From Enterovibrio gelatinilyticus (GTDB taxonomy: Bacteria > Pseudomonadota > Gammaproteobacteria > Enterobacterales > Vibrionaceae), in NCBI RefSeq assembly GCF_028683095.1, contig NZ_JAJUBC010000003.1:124001-188000 (forward strand): 64,000 bases of DNA. Reading direction: 5' to 3'. Both the position numbers and the translations under genes were made by a program. Below are positions 34,182-43,551 of the stretch, in pieces (the first letter of the stretch is position 1; the number at the start of each line of letters is the position of its first letter). The notes under the pieces were generated by a model. The model saw nothing but the letters and a program-made list of their open reading frames with translations, ran no database searches and had not been told where the DNA came from.

Positions 34182-34509
34182 ATCAGCACAGTTATAAACA
34201 TTCGAAAAGTACCACCATTATGCGAGATGATATCGATCTAATGCGAAAAATTGCGTTTTACTCAGCACTTTTTTGATCCCGTTTGGAACGTGGCTGCATC
34301 CTGTGCAGTTATTGCGTGACATACATTGATACGGATATCAAAACGCCAAACAAACAGGATGATGATTGCTTACATTTGCGACGTTTGTCAGGTACAGAGT
34401 ATTGTGTTTGCTATTTAATGGCGTAATTGAACGAGTCATATTTCTGAAACATAAGTGAAAATTGGGTCTTCACCTAAACAATCTCAAGATGCTTGGCATA
34501 GGAGGCATC
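34182..34509. other. Intergenic region with a solitary MITE-end-like sequence
   Basis: No gene. At 34472-34491 the sequence CTAAACAATCTCAAGATGC resembles the end of the 266-bp element (CCAAACAACCTGAAGATGC, 16 of 19 matched), possibly a remnant end. Confidence 0.4.
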
Positions 34510-34791
34510 ATGACACCATTTACGCTTGGCAGAAAAACAATCATCAACGAATGTTCATTGGAATACAGTTGGGTAAGACAGCAAGTTGCGGAAGGTACAG
34601 ATAGGAACACTGTTGTTTCAGCCATTCAGCAGTGCTTTGGAGGAGACGAAGAGACGGCCTCTTTGTTTTTTAATATCGCGATTGGGGAAAGCTCACCAGG
34701 CGTATTGCTATCCCACCTTCGACTCTCTAATTGGAGCACCTTCAACAAGAACGAAGGAAACACTGATACCCATAACGCAATATACTTGTGA
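34510..34791 (+). CDS. Small hypothetical protein, 93 residues
   Basis: The ATG at 34510 has AGGAGG directly upstream, which decides the start over an earlier in-frame codon at 34462. The protein (TPFTLGRKTIINECSLEYSW; AIQQCFGGDEETASLFFNIA) is soluble and short. No family recognised. Confidence 0.5.
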   Translation: MTPFTLGRKTIINECSLEYSWVRQQVAEGTDRNTVVSAIQQCFGGDEETASLFFNIAIGESSPGVLLSHLRLSNWSTFNKNEGNTDTHNAIYL

Positions 34792-34834
34792 TTTTGAGGT
34801 GGACAGAGCGTCGCCCTGCCCACCCAATAAGTGA

Positions 34835-35041
34835 CTATTGCTTGAACAGGTCCATGACTAAAGGTACGACCTTAATCCAAACCAACGCACCAATTCCTAC
34901 CCACACCGCTAACCAAAATAAGCGGCCTAGCCATGTGTTACGAGAGTGATAACGCGCAGGATCCGGTTCTCCGCATCCTGGGCATGAAAGCGCACGCTTG
35001 GAAACTTGTTTTTCACATACAGGGCAAGCAATTAATGGCAT
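34835..35041 (-). CDS. Zinc-ribbon protein with C-terminal membrane anchor
   Basis: Protein of 68 residues: an N-terminal zinc ribbon (CPVCEKQVSKRALSCPGCGE, two CxxC pairs) followed by one membrane helix (RLFWLAVWVGIGALVWIKVV). Small anchored zinc-ribbon proteins are common and mostly uncharacterised. AGGAAGAG precedes the ATG on the minus strand. Confidence 0.8.
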   Translation of the reverse strand: MPLIACPVCEKQVSKRALSCPGCGEPDPARYHSRNTWLGRLFWLAVWVGIGALVWIKVVPLVMDLFKQ

Positions 35042-35380
35042 GGTAAATCTCTTCCTTTGATCTTTATTTTGTTTTCCGCAATGGTATTACGTCACGCCAT
35101 TTGGCTCTAGTGCTTTTGAGTAAAATCCTGAGTCGTTTAACCTTAGATGAACTGAAGTCACTATGTTGTTACATAGAAAAAGCACCTTATCGAGATAATT
35201 GATGAGCACAATCGCCACCAGCATATCTGTCTCTAAAGATACTTCTTTGATTGCTGAACCAAATGATTTGCATGTGTTAGATTTATCATTGTAGGTATAT
35301 TTAGTGGTACACAAATTATAAGTTATAGTGCGTTAAGAGGTATAAAAAAGAGCTATCTATCACTCTTTTTTTGTACATCC
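35042..35380. other. 339-bp intergenic region with a repeated motif
   Basis: A 75-codon minus-strand frame here lacks a ribosome-binding site and is not credible. The stretch contains AAGTTATAGTGCGTT at 35320-35334, which also occurs at 49638-49652 and, with one change and inverted, at 549-563. Confidence 0.45.
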
Positions 35381-35602
35381 TTAATCACCAAAGTCATGAA
35401 CACCTAACTTCAATATATCAGACGCATCTACCCACTCCACTTGACCACATACAGTACAAGTACATTCTGATGCTTCTGCAAAACGCTCATCTTGCGGTGG
35501 TGCCGTTAAAGCACGAATAGCTGGATCGTGGTGTGCTTTTTCACGCACCTCGTGGCCAGTTTCAGCTTCGCAACTACGGCAATACCATGTGTGTACACTC
35601 AT
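35381..35602 (-). CDS. Small Cys-rich zinc-ribbon-like protein
   Basis: Protein of 73 residues with CRSCEAETGHE near the N-terminus and CTCTVCGQVEW near residue 50, forming two likely zinc-binding pairs. AAGGAGAAAG lies just before the ATG, a strong ribosome-binding site that supports a real gene. Function unknown. Confidence 0.7.
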   Translation of the reverse strand: MSVHTWYCRSCEAETGHEVREKAHHDPAIRALTAPPQDERFAEASECTCTVCGQVEWVDASDILKLGVHDFGD

Positions 35603-36085
35603 GACTTTCTCCTTGGGTATAAACTCCTTTCTCGCCGTGAGTGTAATTTCATACCGGGGTCTATTTCTGAATCATTTTTAAGACAATGACGAAATTGTCG
35701 CGCTGACTGCATCACACAAACTTTTCCATCCATAAGTTTCCCTTATAGGACGACTTAATTTGTCAGTGCAATGTCTACAAGTGAGATGAATACTTATTGC
35801 TATCAGATGGTTGTGTGTACCTGCACTTATTCAAGAATTCAAACAAAAGCTTATGAGCGATAAGCCTTGCAGAGCCTATTACCCAAGGTTTTTGTGATTA
35901 TAATTCAAACGTACGTTTGTCCGATTAGGGAGATAAGTGTCGCTTGATGATACACAATGACGAATGCCAGAGTGAGAAAGATTAGCACGGTATACGTAAG
36001 TTAAGCAGATGAAACTCGGTGCATTTAAACCATAAATACAAAGACGGTTGTAGAGGATGCAGGTAAATAATCTAGCGCTCACCAA
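35603..36085. other. 483-bp intergenic region, nothing recognised
   Basis: AT-rich; open frames on the minus strand read as low-complexity translation without start signals. No repeats or clear hairpins were found. Confidence 0.4.
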
Positions 36086-36304
36086 TCAATGTAATTTGTC
36101 CGTGCAGGTACCATTTACCTGAACGGGCGGACAGCTCACACTTCCATATGAGCAAAATACGCAACAGCCCCCCTCTGCCACCAACAATACTTCATGACAG
36201 TTCTCGCATTCATAGTGCTGTTTTGATTCACCTATGGGCATAAGCTCTGTTTTCACGTGACCGCAATTTGGGCAGGTCACATCTGACTTCAAGATAACTT
36301 TCAT
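36086..36304 (-). CDS. GDCCVxC-like small Cys-rich protein
   Basis: Protein of 72 residues. It has CPNCGH and CENCHE zinc-ribbon pairs, then GGCCVFCSYGSVSCPP, closely matching the GDCCVxC domain, with Gly replacing the Asp. Related proteins include selenoproteins and are often near metal or mercury genes. Here all positions are Cys and no in-frame TGA was seen. Ten cysteines in 72 residues suggest metal binding. Function unknown. Confidence 0.78.
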   Translation of the reverse strand: MKVILKSDVTCPNCGHVKTELMPIGESKQHYECENCHEVLLVAEGGCCVFCSYGSVSCPPVQVNGTCTDKLH

Positions 36305-36493
36305 TGATTCTCACTGCGTGTAATGAAGGGATCGTTTTGAACTCTCTCCTCTAAGCGTGGAACATACCTCACGCTCTTTCCACTTTAGATTTAAGAACCA
36401 CACGGAATCGCCTTGGCAGCAGATGCGCAAATGAATCAGAATCTTTGTTCCGTTTTCTTGCTACGAATGTGATGATTTCTTTGTACAGTACAT

Positions 36494-36516
36494 AAAAAAC
36501 CCCGCTTTCGCGGGGC
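36494..36516 (-). terminator. Terminator of ABC exporter gene
   Basis: CCCCGC-TTTC-GCGGGG stem with an A-run on its left that reads as U-run on the minus strand. Confidence 0.88.
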
Positions 36517-36541
36517 TATTAATTGTATATACAGAAGTAAC

Positions 36542-38341
36542 TCAACCCACTTGTAAGTTGCCATATAAGGTTTGATACACACCATCTTCATTAACAAGGT
36601 CTTGGTGATTACCACATTGAGCCACCTTGCCATCTTCAAGTACGTAGATGAGGTCCGCTTGCTTCACTGCCGACAAACGGTGAGCAACAATGAGAGTTGT
36701 TCGTCCTTGTAAGAAGTTGTTCAAGGCATCATGCAATGCTGCTTCTGTTGCTGTATCCAATGCAGACGTCGCCTCATCCAATATGACAAGCTTAGGATTA
36801 GTCAAAATCATGCGTGCAATCGCGAGGCGCTGACGTTGTCCTCCCGACAACTTAAGACCCTGGCGACCAAGTTGAGATGACAGTCCATCATCTAAGCGTT
36901 CAACCACGTCACTCAGCTGAGCGATTTCCAACGATTTCCAGAGTTGTTCATCGGAAAAATCGGTACGCCCTAACGTCAAATTTTCACGCAAGGTATCATT
37001 GAAAATGACGGGTTGCTGCAACACCACAGCGGTATGCTGACGAAGTGTCTCATAGCCGATGTCTTCAACACTCTGCCCATTAACGATGATGTCACCATCG
37101 TTTTTACGGTAAAGACCCAAAAGAAGTTGAATCAAGGTCGACTTGCCGCCGCCAGAAGCACCAACTAGCGCCACACGCTTACCTGCAGGTATCGTCAGAG
37201 AAAGCCCGTTCAATACGGTTTTTTCGCTGTTGTAGCCAAACGTGAGATCGCGACATTCGACACCAAAGGTATCAAGTTCAAGCAAAGGATCTTGCTTAGA
37301 TACACTTTTCGGTTCTTCATCTAAGGCGAGTAAACCGTTGAGTCGCTTCATCGCAGCGGATGCACTAAACCATGCGTACTGAATGCCCAATAGCTCTTGA
37401 ATTGGGCCAAGCATGAACCAGAGGTAACCGAATACCGCAAAAATTTGACCAATCGTTAAGTCGCTAAATAGCACCATAAGCATTGCAGCGGCGCGGAATA
37501 GCTCAAAGCCAATCAAGAACATTAAGAACGACACACGGCTTGCCGCTTCCGATTGCCAAGCGTATTTATCGGCATCATGACGAATAGATTCGGCGTCACC
37601 CTTCAGAACATCAAGATAAGCGCGTTCACGGTTAGCGGCACGCAGTTGATAAATACCATCTAACGTTTCTACCAAACGCTGCTGAAAACGTTCAAATGAT
37701 TGGTTCTCTGCTTTTTTTAGGTGTTTAACGCGCTGTCCCATTTTTCGTGACAGGAAAATAACTAGCGGGTTAACCAAAAGAATGAACAGGCCAAGTGCCC
37801 AATCGAGCCACAAAAGAATCACAGCCGTGCCGAACACGGTAAGCACGCCAACCACAAATCGGCTCAAACTGTTCCCGATAAACGAATCGATCGTCTCTAT
37901 GTCTGTGACAAGATGAGAGCTCACACCGCCACTGCCGCGCTCTTCAAACTCTTTCATGCTGACGCGGCCGAGCTTATCCAGCAACTGCTGACGGATAAAG
38001 CAGGTAATTGATTTAGACACCAAGGTAAATTGACGGCTCTGCCAGATGTTTAGCGCTTGGCTTGCAATACGCATGACAACCACGAACAACAATACCATCA
38101 CAATATAGCTCGCCGGTTGCTGTAGCGACTCAGGCAACAAGTGGTTGAAGAATTCAACACCATGAGCTGGCTTGTTCAGCAGTACTTCATCGACCATTAG
38201 AGGCATAAATAGCGGGATTGGCACACTGATCAATGTGGCACACACCGCAATAAAATTGGCAAATATCAGCTGCTTTTTATGCTTCTTTGCCTGATCGATT
38301 AACCACCGCGTTGAAAGCGTTGTTAAAACTGCATTACTCAC
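36542..38341 (-). CDS. ABC exporter, fused permease-ATPase (type I half-transporter)
   Basis: Protein of 599 residues: about six membrane helices in the first ~320 residues and a C-terminal ATPase with Walker A GASGGGKSTL, Q-loop VVLQQPV, signature KLSGGQRQRLAIA, Walker B LVILDEATSALD and H-loop VAHRLS. It would act as a homodimer exporting an unknown substrate. The GTG at 38341, with GGAG 5 bases upstream, is preferred to an ATG at 38407 that lies inside the hutA terminator. It is next to hutA but separated by that terminator, so a haem role is unproven. Confidence 0.85.
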   Translation of the reverse strand: MSNAVLTTLSTRWLIDQAKKHKKQLIFANFIAVCATLISVPIPLFMPLMVDEVLLNKPAHGVEFFNHLLPESLQQPASYIVMVLLFVVVMRIASQALNIWQSRQFTLVSKSITCFIRQQLLDKLGRVSMKEFEERGSGGVSSHLVTDIETIDSFIGNSLSRFVVGVLTVFGTAVILLWLDWALGLFILLVNPLVIFLSRKMGQRVKHLKKAENQSFERFQQRLVETLDGIYQLRAANRERAYLDVLKGDAESIRHDADKYAWQSEAASRVSFLMFLIGFELFRAAAMLMVLFSDLTIGQIFAVFGYLWFMLGPIQELLGIQYAWFSASAAMKRLNGLLALDEEPKSVSKQDPLLELDTFGVECRDLTFGYNSEKTVLNGLSLTIPAGKRVALVGASGGGKSTLIQLLLGLYRKNDGDIIVNGQSVEDIGYETLRQHTAVVLQQPVIFNDTLRENLTLGRTDFSDEQLWKSLEIAQLSDVVERLDDGLSSQLGRQGLKLSGGQRQRLAIARMILTNPKLVILDEATSALDTATEAALHDALNNFLQGRTTLIVAHRLSAVKQADLIYVLEDGKVAQCGNHQDLVNEDGVYQTLYGNLQVG

Positions 38342-38400
38342 TGTGTCTCCAAACTTTTCATTTTCGTTATTGTTTTGTGATTTACGTGTAAGTGTAACCG

Positions 38401-38429
38401 AAAACACCCCAGCAATGCCGGGGTGTTTT
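38401..38429. terminator. Bidirectional terminator after hutA
   Basis: A 10-bp stem AAAACACCCC / GGGGTGTTTT with A- and T-runs as its base. Confidence 0.88.
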
Positions 38430-38452
38430 ATCGTATTACTCTACGTGTTTCG

Positions 38453-40645
38453 TTAGAAAACGTATTCGGCTTCTATACCCCAATTACGTCCAGATTGAGT
38501 ACGACGATCAAGTCCTTCTGTATCAGACTCTGCGCCAATCAAATCCGTGTATTCCCAATACTTTTTGTCAAAGGCATTGAAAAGACCTGCTCTAACGGTC
38601 AAATCAGAGACTGGACGGTAATAAGCCGTGATATCCGTGACAGCGTAACCCGGCGCTGACACATTATCGGTATCAATGTTCGCGTTGCTCCAATCGGAAT
38701 CAGACTTACCAGCAACGGCCTTCACCGCGACTTTACCGCCATACGTGCCTTCTACATTGGCATAACCCAGCGCAAAGTATGCAGATAACGGAGAGACAGT
38801 ATCCAGCGCTTCACCGTTTTCTTTGTCCTTACCCTTGGTGTACGCAACACTGAAGTCGGAATACATGCCAGTTGGCGCGTTCAAGAGTACATCCAACGCC
38901 AATTGCGCTTTGAACTCAGCACCGTAAATTTCGGCTTTGCTGATGTTTTGCTTAGACCACAGTTCTTTACCTTCACCGTTGTTATCAGCCAGTTTGGTGC
39001 TTTCGATGAAGTTCTTGTAATCGTTGTAGTACACCGCGAAATCAAATCGGCCGAAATCTTGAGTTATACGCAGACCCGTTTCATAGCCAACACTCTCTTC
39101 TGGCTTCAAGTCTGGGTTTGCTTCATAAACCGCACCATAGGCCGCATCGGTTTCATAGAAGTAGTACAGATCTTGTAACGTCGGTGATTTGAAGCCTTGG
39201 CTCACATTCGCATAGCTGCTTAGACGTTCTGTCCAATGATATACCGCCCCCAACTTAGCAGTGACAGCGTCACTTTCTGAGTTGGCATATTCGGTAGTGC
39301 CTTTCGGCTCTGCAGAAAAACTGTCATAACGAAGGCCTGCATTCAGTACTAAACGCTCTTCAAGCAGAAACGCTTGGTCTTGAACAAAAATACCCCACTT
39401 AACGGATTCAGCATTCGGTACATCACCCGCCTTGTCGGCTTGTGTACCCGCTTTCGAGCCTTCTAAATACATATCACGATAGTCGAGGTTAAACTCATTA
39501 GTAATATAGTTAACGCCGTAGCTGATCTCGTGGTAGCTCGTTGCTAAGTCGAATGCTTTATCGAACTGCGCATCAAATTGTGTGCTCTTGTCTTCGCCAT
39601 TGCGCACTCGCTGGCGGTAACCGTGACCAAACGATGTTGGCGGCTCGGGTGTTTCATCAAAAGTGTTGTGTAGGCTTTCACTTTCCAGTGCGGTAACTTG
39701 CCACTTCAATCTGTCGAAAGCCGTGGTGTTTGCTTGCCAATCATGCTCAAACGTCACACGTCTACGCTTATCTTCATCGTTCGCGCTGTTACGCGTATAT
39801 ACAAAACCCGGCATGATTTCATAGCCTTCGTTCGAACTGATCAGGCCATCGGCCTCACGATTGAAAATTTCGCCAGTCAAACCGACGCGATGATCATCAT
39901 TGATCTGATAAAAAGCTTTCAATAGAAGGTTATCAGAATTGATGTCAAACGGGTCTGCTTGGCCACGCTCACGGCCTTCAATATCTGAACCGCTGCTGTG
40001 TGTCTTGGTTTCATGACCATCACGATGCGTAAAGATCAATAGCGTATCAAGGTCGCCTGTGCGGTTCGCAATGGTTGCCGTCGCCTTATAGCTCTCGTCA
40101 GCACTGTAGTAACCTGTTTTAACACTGGCATAGGTATCATCACCTTCTGGTACCAATAGGTCTTCGGGGTTCTTGGTGCGAATAATCACTGCGCCCGCTA
40201 ACGCATCACTACCATAAAGGCTTGAAGACGGCCCTTTGTTGATTTCGATACGCTGCAACGTATCCGTTTCAACGTTGTTATTGTATTTGCGCATAACATC
40301 TGCGCCTGGGTCGAACGACACTGGTTGTTCAACGCCATCAACCATGGTTTTTACGTAATTTTCACTCAAACCACGGATATTGAATCCTGAATTACCGAAA
40401 CGCCCTGTTCCTGGCATTGAGACGCCGGGTTCGTTAGCAACGGCCTGCTCCAAATCTTGGGCGAGGTTTTCTTCAATTTTTTTGCTATCAACAACATCTA
40501 CTGAAACAGCAACATCACTGATGCTCTGTTCGCTACGTGTTGCGGATACAACGACTTCATCAAAAGTGTACACATCCTGTGCGGCTGCACTTCCGGCGCA
40601 TAGTAGTCCCACGAGAAGCGCCAGCTTGTTCTTCTTGATTGTCAT
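38453..40645 (-). CDS. hutA: TonB-dependent haem/haemoglobin receptor HutA
   Basis: Protein of about 730 residues: signal peptide (KKNKLALLVGLLCAGSAAAQ), TonB box-like DEVVVSATRSEQ, plug domain (GFNIRGLSENYVKTMVDGVE; KGPSSSLYGSDALAGAV), then a 22-strand barrel ending in ...NWGIEAEYVF. The segment YEANPDLKPEESVGYETGLR carries the NPDL motif of haem receptors. It imports haem across the outer membrane using TonB-ExbB-ExbD encoded downstream in this window. ATG at 40645 is preferred; a GTG three codons earlier is possible. Expected to be Fur-repressed. Confidence 0.92.
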   Translation of the reverse strand: MTIKKNKLALLVGLLCAGSAAAQDVYTFDEVVVSATRSEQSISDVAVSVDVVDSKKIEENLAQDLEQAVANEPGVSMPGTGRFGNSGFNIRGLSENYVKTMVDGVEQPVSFDPGADVMRKYNNNVETDTLQRIEINKGPSSSLYGSDALAGAVIIRTKNPEDLLVPEGDDTYASVKTGYYSADESYKATATIANRTGDLDTLLIFTHRDGHETKTHSSGSDIEGRERGQADPFDINSDNLLLKAFYQINDDHRVGLTGEIFNREADGLISSNEGYEIMPGFVYTRNSANDEDKRRRVTFEHDWQANTTAFDRLKWQVTALESESLHNTFDETPEPPTSFGHGYRQRVRNGEDKSTQFDAQFDKAFDLATSYHEISYGVNYITNEFNLDYRDMYLEGSKAGTQADKAGDVPNAESVKWGIFVQDQAFLLEERLVLNAGLRYDSFSAEPKGTTEYANSESDAVTAKLGAVYHWTERLSSYANVSQGFKSPTLQDLYYFYETDAAYGAVYEANPDLKPEESVGYETGLRITQDFGRFDFAVYYNDYKNFIESTKLADNNGEGKELWSKQNISKAEIYGAEFKAQLALDVLLNAPTGMYSDFSVAYTKGKDKENGEALDTVSPLSAYFALGYANVEGTYGGKVAVKAVAGKSDSDWSNANIDTDNVSAPGYAVTDITAYYRPVSDLTVRAGLFNAFDKKYWEYTDLIGAESDTEGLDRRTQSGRNWGIEAEYVF

Positions 40646-40770
40646 GATCTTCACTCTTTTTTAGGCAATAAAAGGCCGCTCACGCTGAATTCAGCACGAT
40701 AGAATTATTATTTTTATGGGTTACGCTGGTGTTTGAAGGCTCTGCAGACACAGAGCCTTTATCGAGAAAA

Positions 40771-41301
40771 TTACATTTTCTCTTTCATTTTCTGAACATG
40801 GCCTTCGTTTAGGTGCACGACAGAAAGCATATCTTCGCCTGTCACATCAAATGCTTGTCCGAAGCCTTTCACGTAACGGCCGATAACTGGGTTAAGGCGG
40901 TATAAGCGGAAATCACCCAATTGACTTAGGTTGTCGATCATCTCGCCTAGTCGCGCTTGCATCACCTCGATGCCCTGCTGCCAAACCGCAGATTCACGCT
41001 CAATCAGCTCCGCATTGGTATCAAACGACAAACGACGGCGGGCAAAAATAGAACGCGCTTCGCTCTCGTCTTCAATCATCATGATGGAAACCGCTTTACT
41101 CACTTTCAGGTTTTGACCGTGAGTCGCTAAATCACTGACAAGGATGTAGTAACCCTGCTCAGAAAATGCGAATGGCGCATAACTTGTGTGCGGCTTGCCG
41201 TCTTTATCAACGGTACCTAGCTGAAGGGTTTTACGCGCATCACGAAATTCTTGAATTTCCGGACCAAGGCGATTTTGTAGACGCTCTGCCTTATCAATCA
41301 T
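40771..41301 (-). CDS. hutZ: Haem utilisation protein HutZ
   Basis: Protein of 176 residues of the HugZ/HutZ family (FMN-binding split-barrel fold): FRDARKTLQLGTVDKDGKPH near residue 20, YAPFAFSEQGYYILVSDLA, and GFGQAFDVTGEDM near the C-terminus, preceding a His-containing tail. In V. cholerae HutZ binds and degrades haem to release iron. Its start overlaps the stop of hutX, matching the conserved hutWXZ order. Confidence 0.93.
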   Translation of the reverse strand: MIDKAERLQNRLGPEIQEFRDARKTLQLGTVDKDGKPHTSYAPFAFSEQGYYILVSDLATHGQNLKVSKAVSIMMIEDESEARSIFARRRLSFDTNAELIERESAVWQQGIEVMQARLGEMIDNLSQLGDFRLYRLNPVIGRYVKGFGQAFDVTGEDMLSVVHLNEGHVQKMKEKM

Positions 41302-41822
41302 TTTGCCAACTCCTGTTTCATGGCATTAAACAGTTCGATTTGCTCAGGGAATAGTTGACGCTTTTTGTCTCGACCCAAGTAAATCTTAAATACACAGTGA
41401 CCAGTGCAGTCGAAGAAACCGATGTAGTGACTTTCTGTGCCGCGGAATGGTTTGCTCACGAATACGATGTCAGACACTAGCTCAAGGCGAAGGTGACCGT
41501 GTAACTGACCTTCGCGCCCCATTAGGTTGTAGTAACCGTGGGCGAACTTTCCTTTAGGAAACGCGGCTTTGAACTCAAACACCGAACCGCCAGAGTGAAC
41601 GATGGTCGTCACTTTTCCCCAGCTAGGCATCACTTCCAAAATGCTTTGAGCCAATGAACCTTCTGCGCGTGCAATCATCTCTTCTGGCAATGCCAGAGTG
41701 ATTTCGCCTTCCGTCAGGTTCAAACTTTCCACCATATTGGATACTGGCGTGTGAACATCTTGAGAAAGGTAGTCAGCGACGCGTTGCTTGGTCTCTGACG
41801 TGACGATAATCGCTTGTTGCAT
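41298..41822 (-). CDS. hutX: Cytosolic haem carrier HutX
   Basis: Protein of 174 residues of the HutX/ChuX family (TKQRVADYLSQDVHTPVSNM; GGSVFEFKAAFPKGKFAHGY; C-terminal FFDCTGHCVFKIYLGRDKKR). It passes cytosolic haem to HutZ. ATGA overlap with hutZ implies translational coupling. A 108-bp gap separates it from hutW, with a GATAAT half-site near 41911 that might be part of an iron-responsive promoter. Confidence 0.92.
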   Translation of the reverse strand: MQQAIIVTSETKQRVADYLSQDVHTPVSNMVESLNLTEGEITLALPEEMIARAEGSLAQSILEVMPSWGKVTTIVHSGGSVFEFKAAFPKGKFAHGYYNLMGREGQLHGHLRLELVSDIVFVSKPFRGTESHYIGFFDCTGHCVFKIYLGRDKKRQLFPEQIELFNAMKQELAK

Positions 41823-41930
41823 TGTGGTACTACTCCTATGAAGCGGCAGAGGCCGCTTTACTATTCAATTCTTTGTTCAGTACATCTTGCACTTAACATC
41901 ATGCGCGATAATGCAAATTACGATGCCATA

Positions 41931-43385
41931 TCACGATGCCATAGATACGGGCATTTTCTTGCCTGGCACCATGCCAGAAGGCATTGCTGACGGCATACCG
42001 CCCTCAGTCTTAGGTGGTGTTTGACCGGATGTTCCTTGAAGCACTTCAATAAGGTTTTGAGCCAATGTCACCCCCCAGAATTGCCCCGCGACAGTCAATG
42101 TCAAATAACCACGACCTTCAATATCGCTTCCGCTTCTTTCAAGATAGACCAGGCCGTTGCTCTCCCAGGTTTCAAACAAAGGCGTAAGGGCTGCAAAGGT
42201 CCCTGCACCAGCCACCCGATCCAGCTTATGCTGCGCTAGCACACCCGCATCAAAGCCACATTTTACTTCCGCAGAAACAGCGCGGTTAGCAGGCGCCATC
42301 GTCATCATAGTGACAGGGTAACGCCTATCTGTGATCGCAGAGATATAAGTGTCCATATCTCGGGTTTGCATCATCTGACAGCCATTAACATTACCGCCCG
42401 CACCCGCACCTAAAGGCATGATTTCTGCAGTGGTCTTTGCCAACGAGTTATAGATGCTGCGTTCACGATTATCAGACGCCCAGTGATTGACACTCAGACG
42501 CTTTTGATGATGTTTGGCCATGAATTTCACGCCCATTTCAAACATGGTCGCTTTCATCTGCGTGTCAGCGGGATGTGGCAGTTTGCCCTGCTCAACCATC
42601 TTCGCCATTGGTAAGCCTTGCATCTCAATAAGCTGATACAAGTCCACACCATGCGCGCCTGACTCTAGGTAGTCCTCAAGATCTTGCTGCCATATATCAA
42701 GTGTCTGATGAGGCAATCCGTAAAGCAGATCAAGAACGATCGGTGCTGCATTATAGGAAACCAAGTTCTGGATGGTTTTGAGCACTTCTTCACGCTCATC
42801 AAAACGTTTTGCACTCTTACGCACTGCAGTGTTAAAGCTTTGAACACCAAATGAGAAACGATTAACACCGCCCTCTAACGCAGCTTCAAACTTCTCAGGG
42901 CCAAATCGGTTAATACGCCCTTCTAGCGTGATTTCGCAATCTGGTGTGAGCGGAAATTGGCTGCGAATGTCAGACACGATGGTACGAATTTGCTCTGCCG
43001 ACAAATCCGTTGGCGTTCCGCCGCCGATATACACCGCTTGGAATGGTGCGGCTTGCGTCCAAATTTGAGATGCCTTCCAACGGATCTCTTCACGGAGTGC
43101 TTCAACGTAGCTTTCAATCAAAGACTTGCTTGACGCGTATTGGAAAAAATTGCAGTAAGTGCAACGAACGCGACAAAAAGGAATATGGATGTACAGACAA
43201 CGTGGTGCGAGCGCACTCTGTGGTTTTAATGAGTGTGCGTTTTCAAGAGAGGTCTGAATTTCCTCCCCTTTAACGGCGTGCATCATGCCACCAGCATGTG
43301 GGCCTTTTTTTCGCTGAAATGCAAAACGTAATGGGTCAGGCGTTTGCTGTCCCACGAGTTCTACATTGTGTAAATCAAACTTCAT
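41931..43385 (-). CDS. hutW: Radical-SAM haem-degradation protein HutW
   Basis: Protein of 484 residues from the ATG at 43385 (AGGCG upstream). The radical SAM motif CRVRCTYCNFF (CxxxCxxC) follows LYIHIPF, and the GGGTPTDLS SAM-binding loop is present. It belongs to the HemN-like ChuW/HutW group, anaerobilin synthases that open haem anaerobically using SAM. An extended frame to 43424 adds 13 residues without a better ribosome-binding site. First gene of hutWXZ, divergent from tonB. Confidence 0.92.
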   Translation of the reverse strand: MKFDLHNVELVGQQTPDPLRFAFQRKKGPHAGGMMHAVKGEEIQTSLENAHSLKPQSALAPRCLYIHIPFCRVRCTYCNFFQYASSKSLIESYVEALREEIRWKASQIWTQAAPFQAVYIGGGTPTDLSAEQIRTIVSDIRSQFPLTPDCEITLEGRINRFGPEKFEAALEGGVNRFSFGVQSFNTAVRKSAKRFDEREEVLKTIQNLVSYNAAPIVLDLLYGLPHQTLDIWQQDLEDYLESGAHGVDLYQLIEMQGLPMAKMVEQGKLPHPADTQMKATMFEMGVKFMAKHHQKRLSVNHWASDNRERSIYNSLAKTTAEIMPLGAGAGGNVNGCQMMQTRDMDTYISAITDRRYPVTMMTMAPANRAVSAEVKCGFDAGVLAQHKLDRVAGAGTFAALTPLFETWESNGLVYLERSGSDIEGRGYLTLTVAGQFWGVTLAQNLIEVLQGTSGQTPPKTEGGMPSAMPSGMVPGKKMPVSMAS

Positions 43386-43466
43386 CGCCTGAAACGACCT
43401 TCTACAGACAACAGCGCCACACAACGGCCTGTTTTCAATTCGTTTTCTATCTTATGCATATCAAAC

Positions 43467-43494
43467 GATAATGCAACTGATAATTGATCTCATT
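43467..43494. promoter_or_regulatory. Probable Fur box between hutW and tonB
   Basis: GATAAT at 43467 and TGATAATTGATCTCATT at 43478-43494 resemble repeated Fur half-sites (GATAAT with inverse ATTATC). Placement between the divergent haem operons fits iron control of both. Match is partial. Confidence 0.5.
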
Positions 43495-43551
43495 TTTATT
43501 TCATGCATAATGCACTCAGTTTCAGCCGTTTTCACGTTGTAGGAGAAAAGT

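Noticed and set aside
35087-35314. Minus-strand open frame of 75 codons
   Set aside because: No start signal, no recognisable protein character and it lies in AT-rich DNA between small genes.
36086-36304. Selenoprotein with in-frame TGA
   Set aside because: The relevant positions are all Cys codons and the frame contains no internal TGA.
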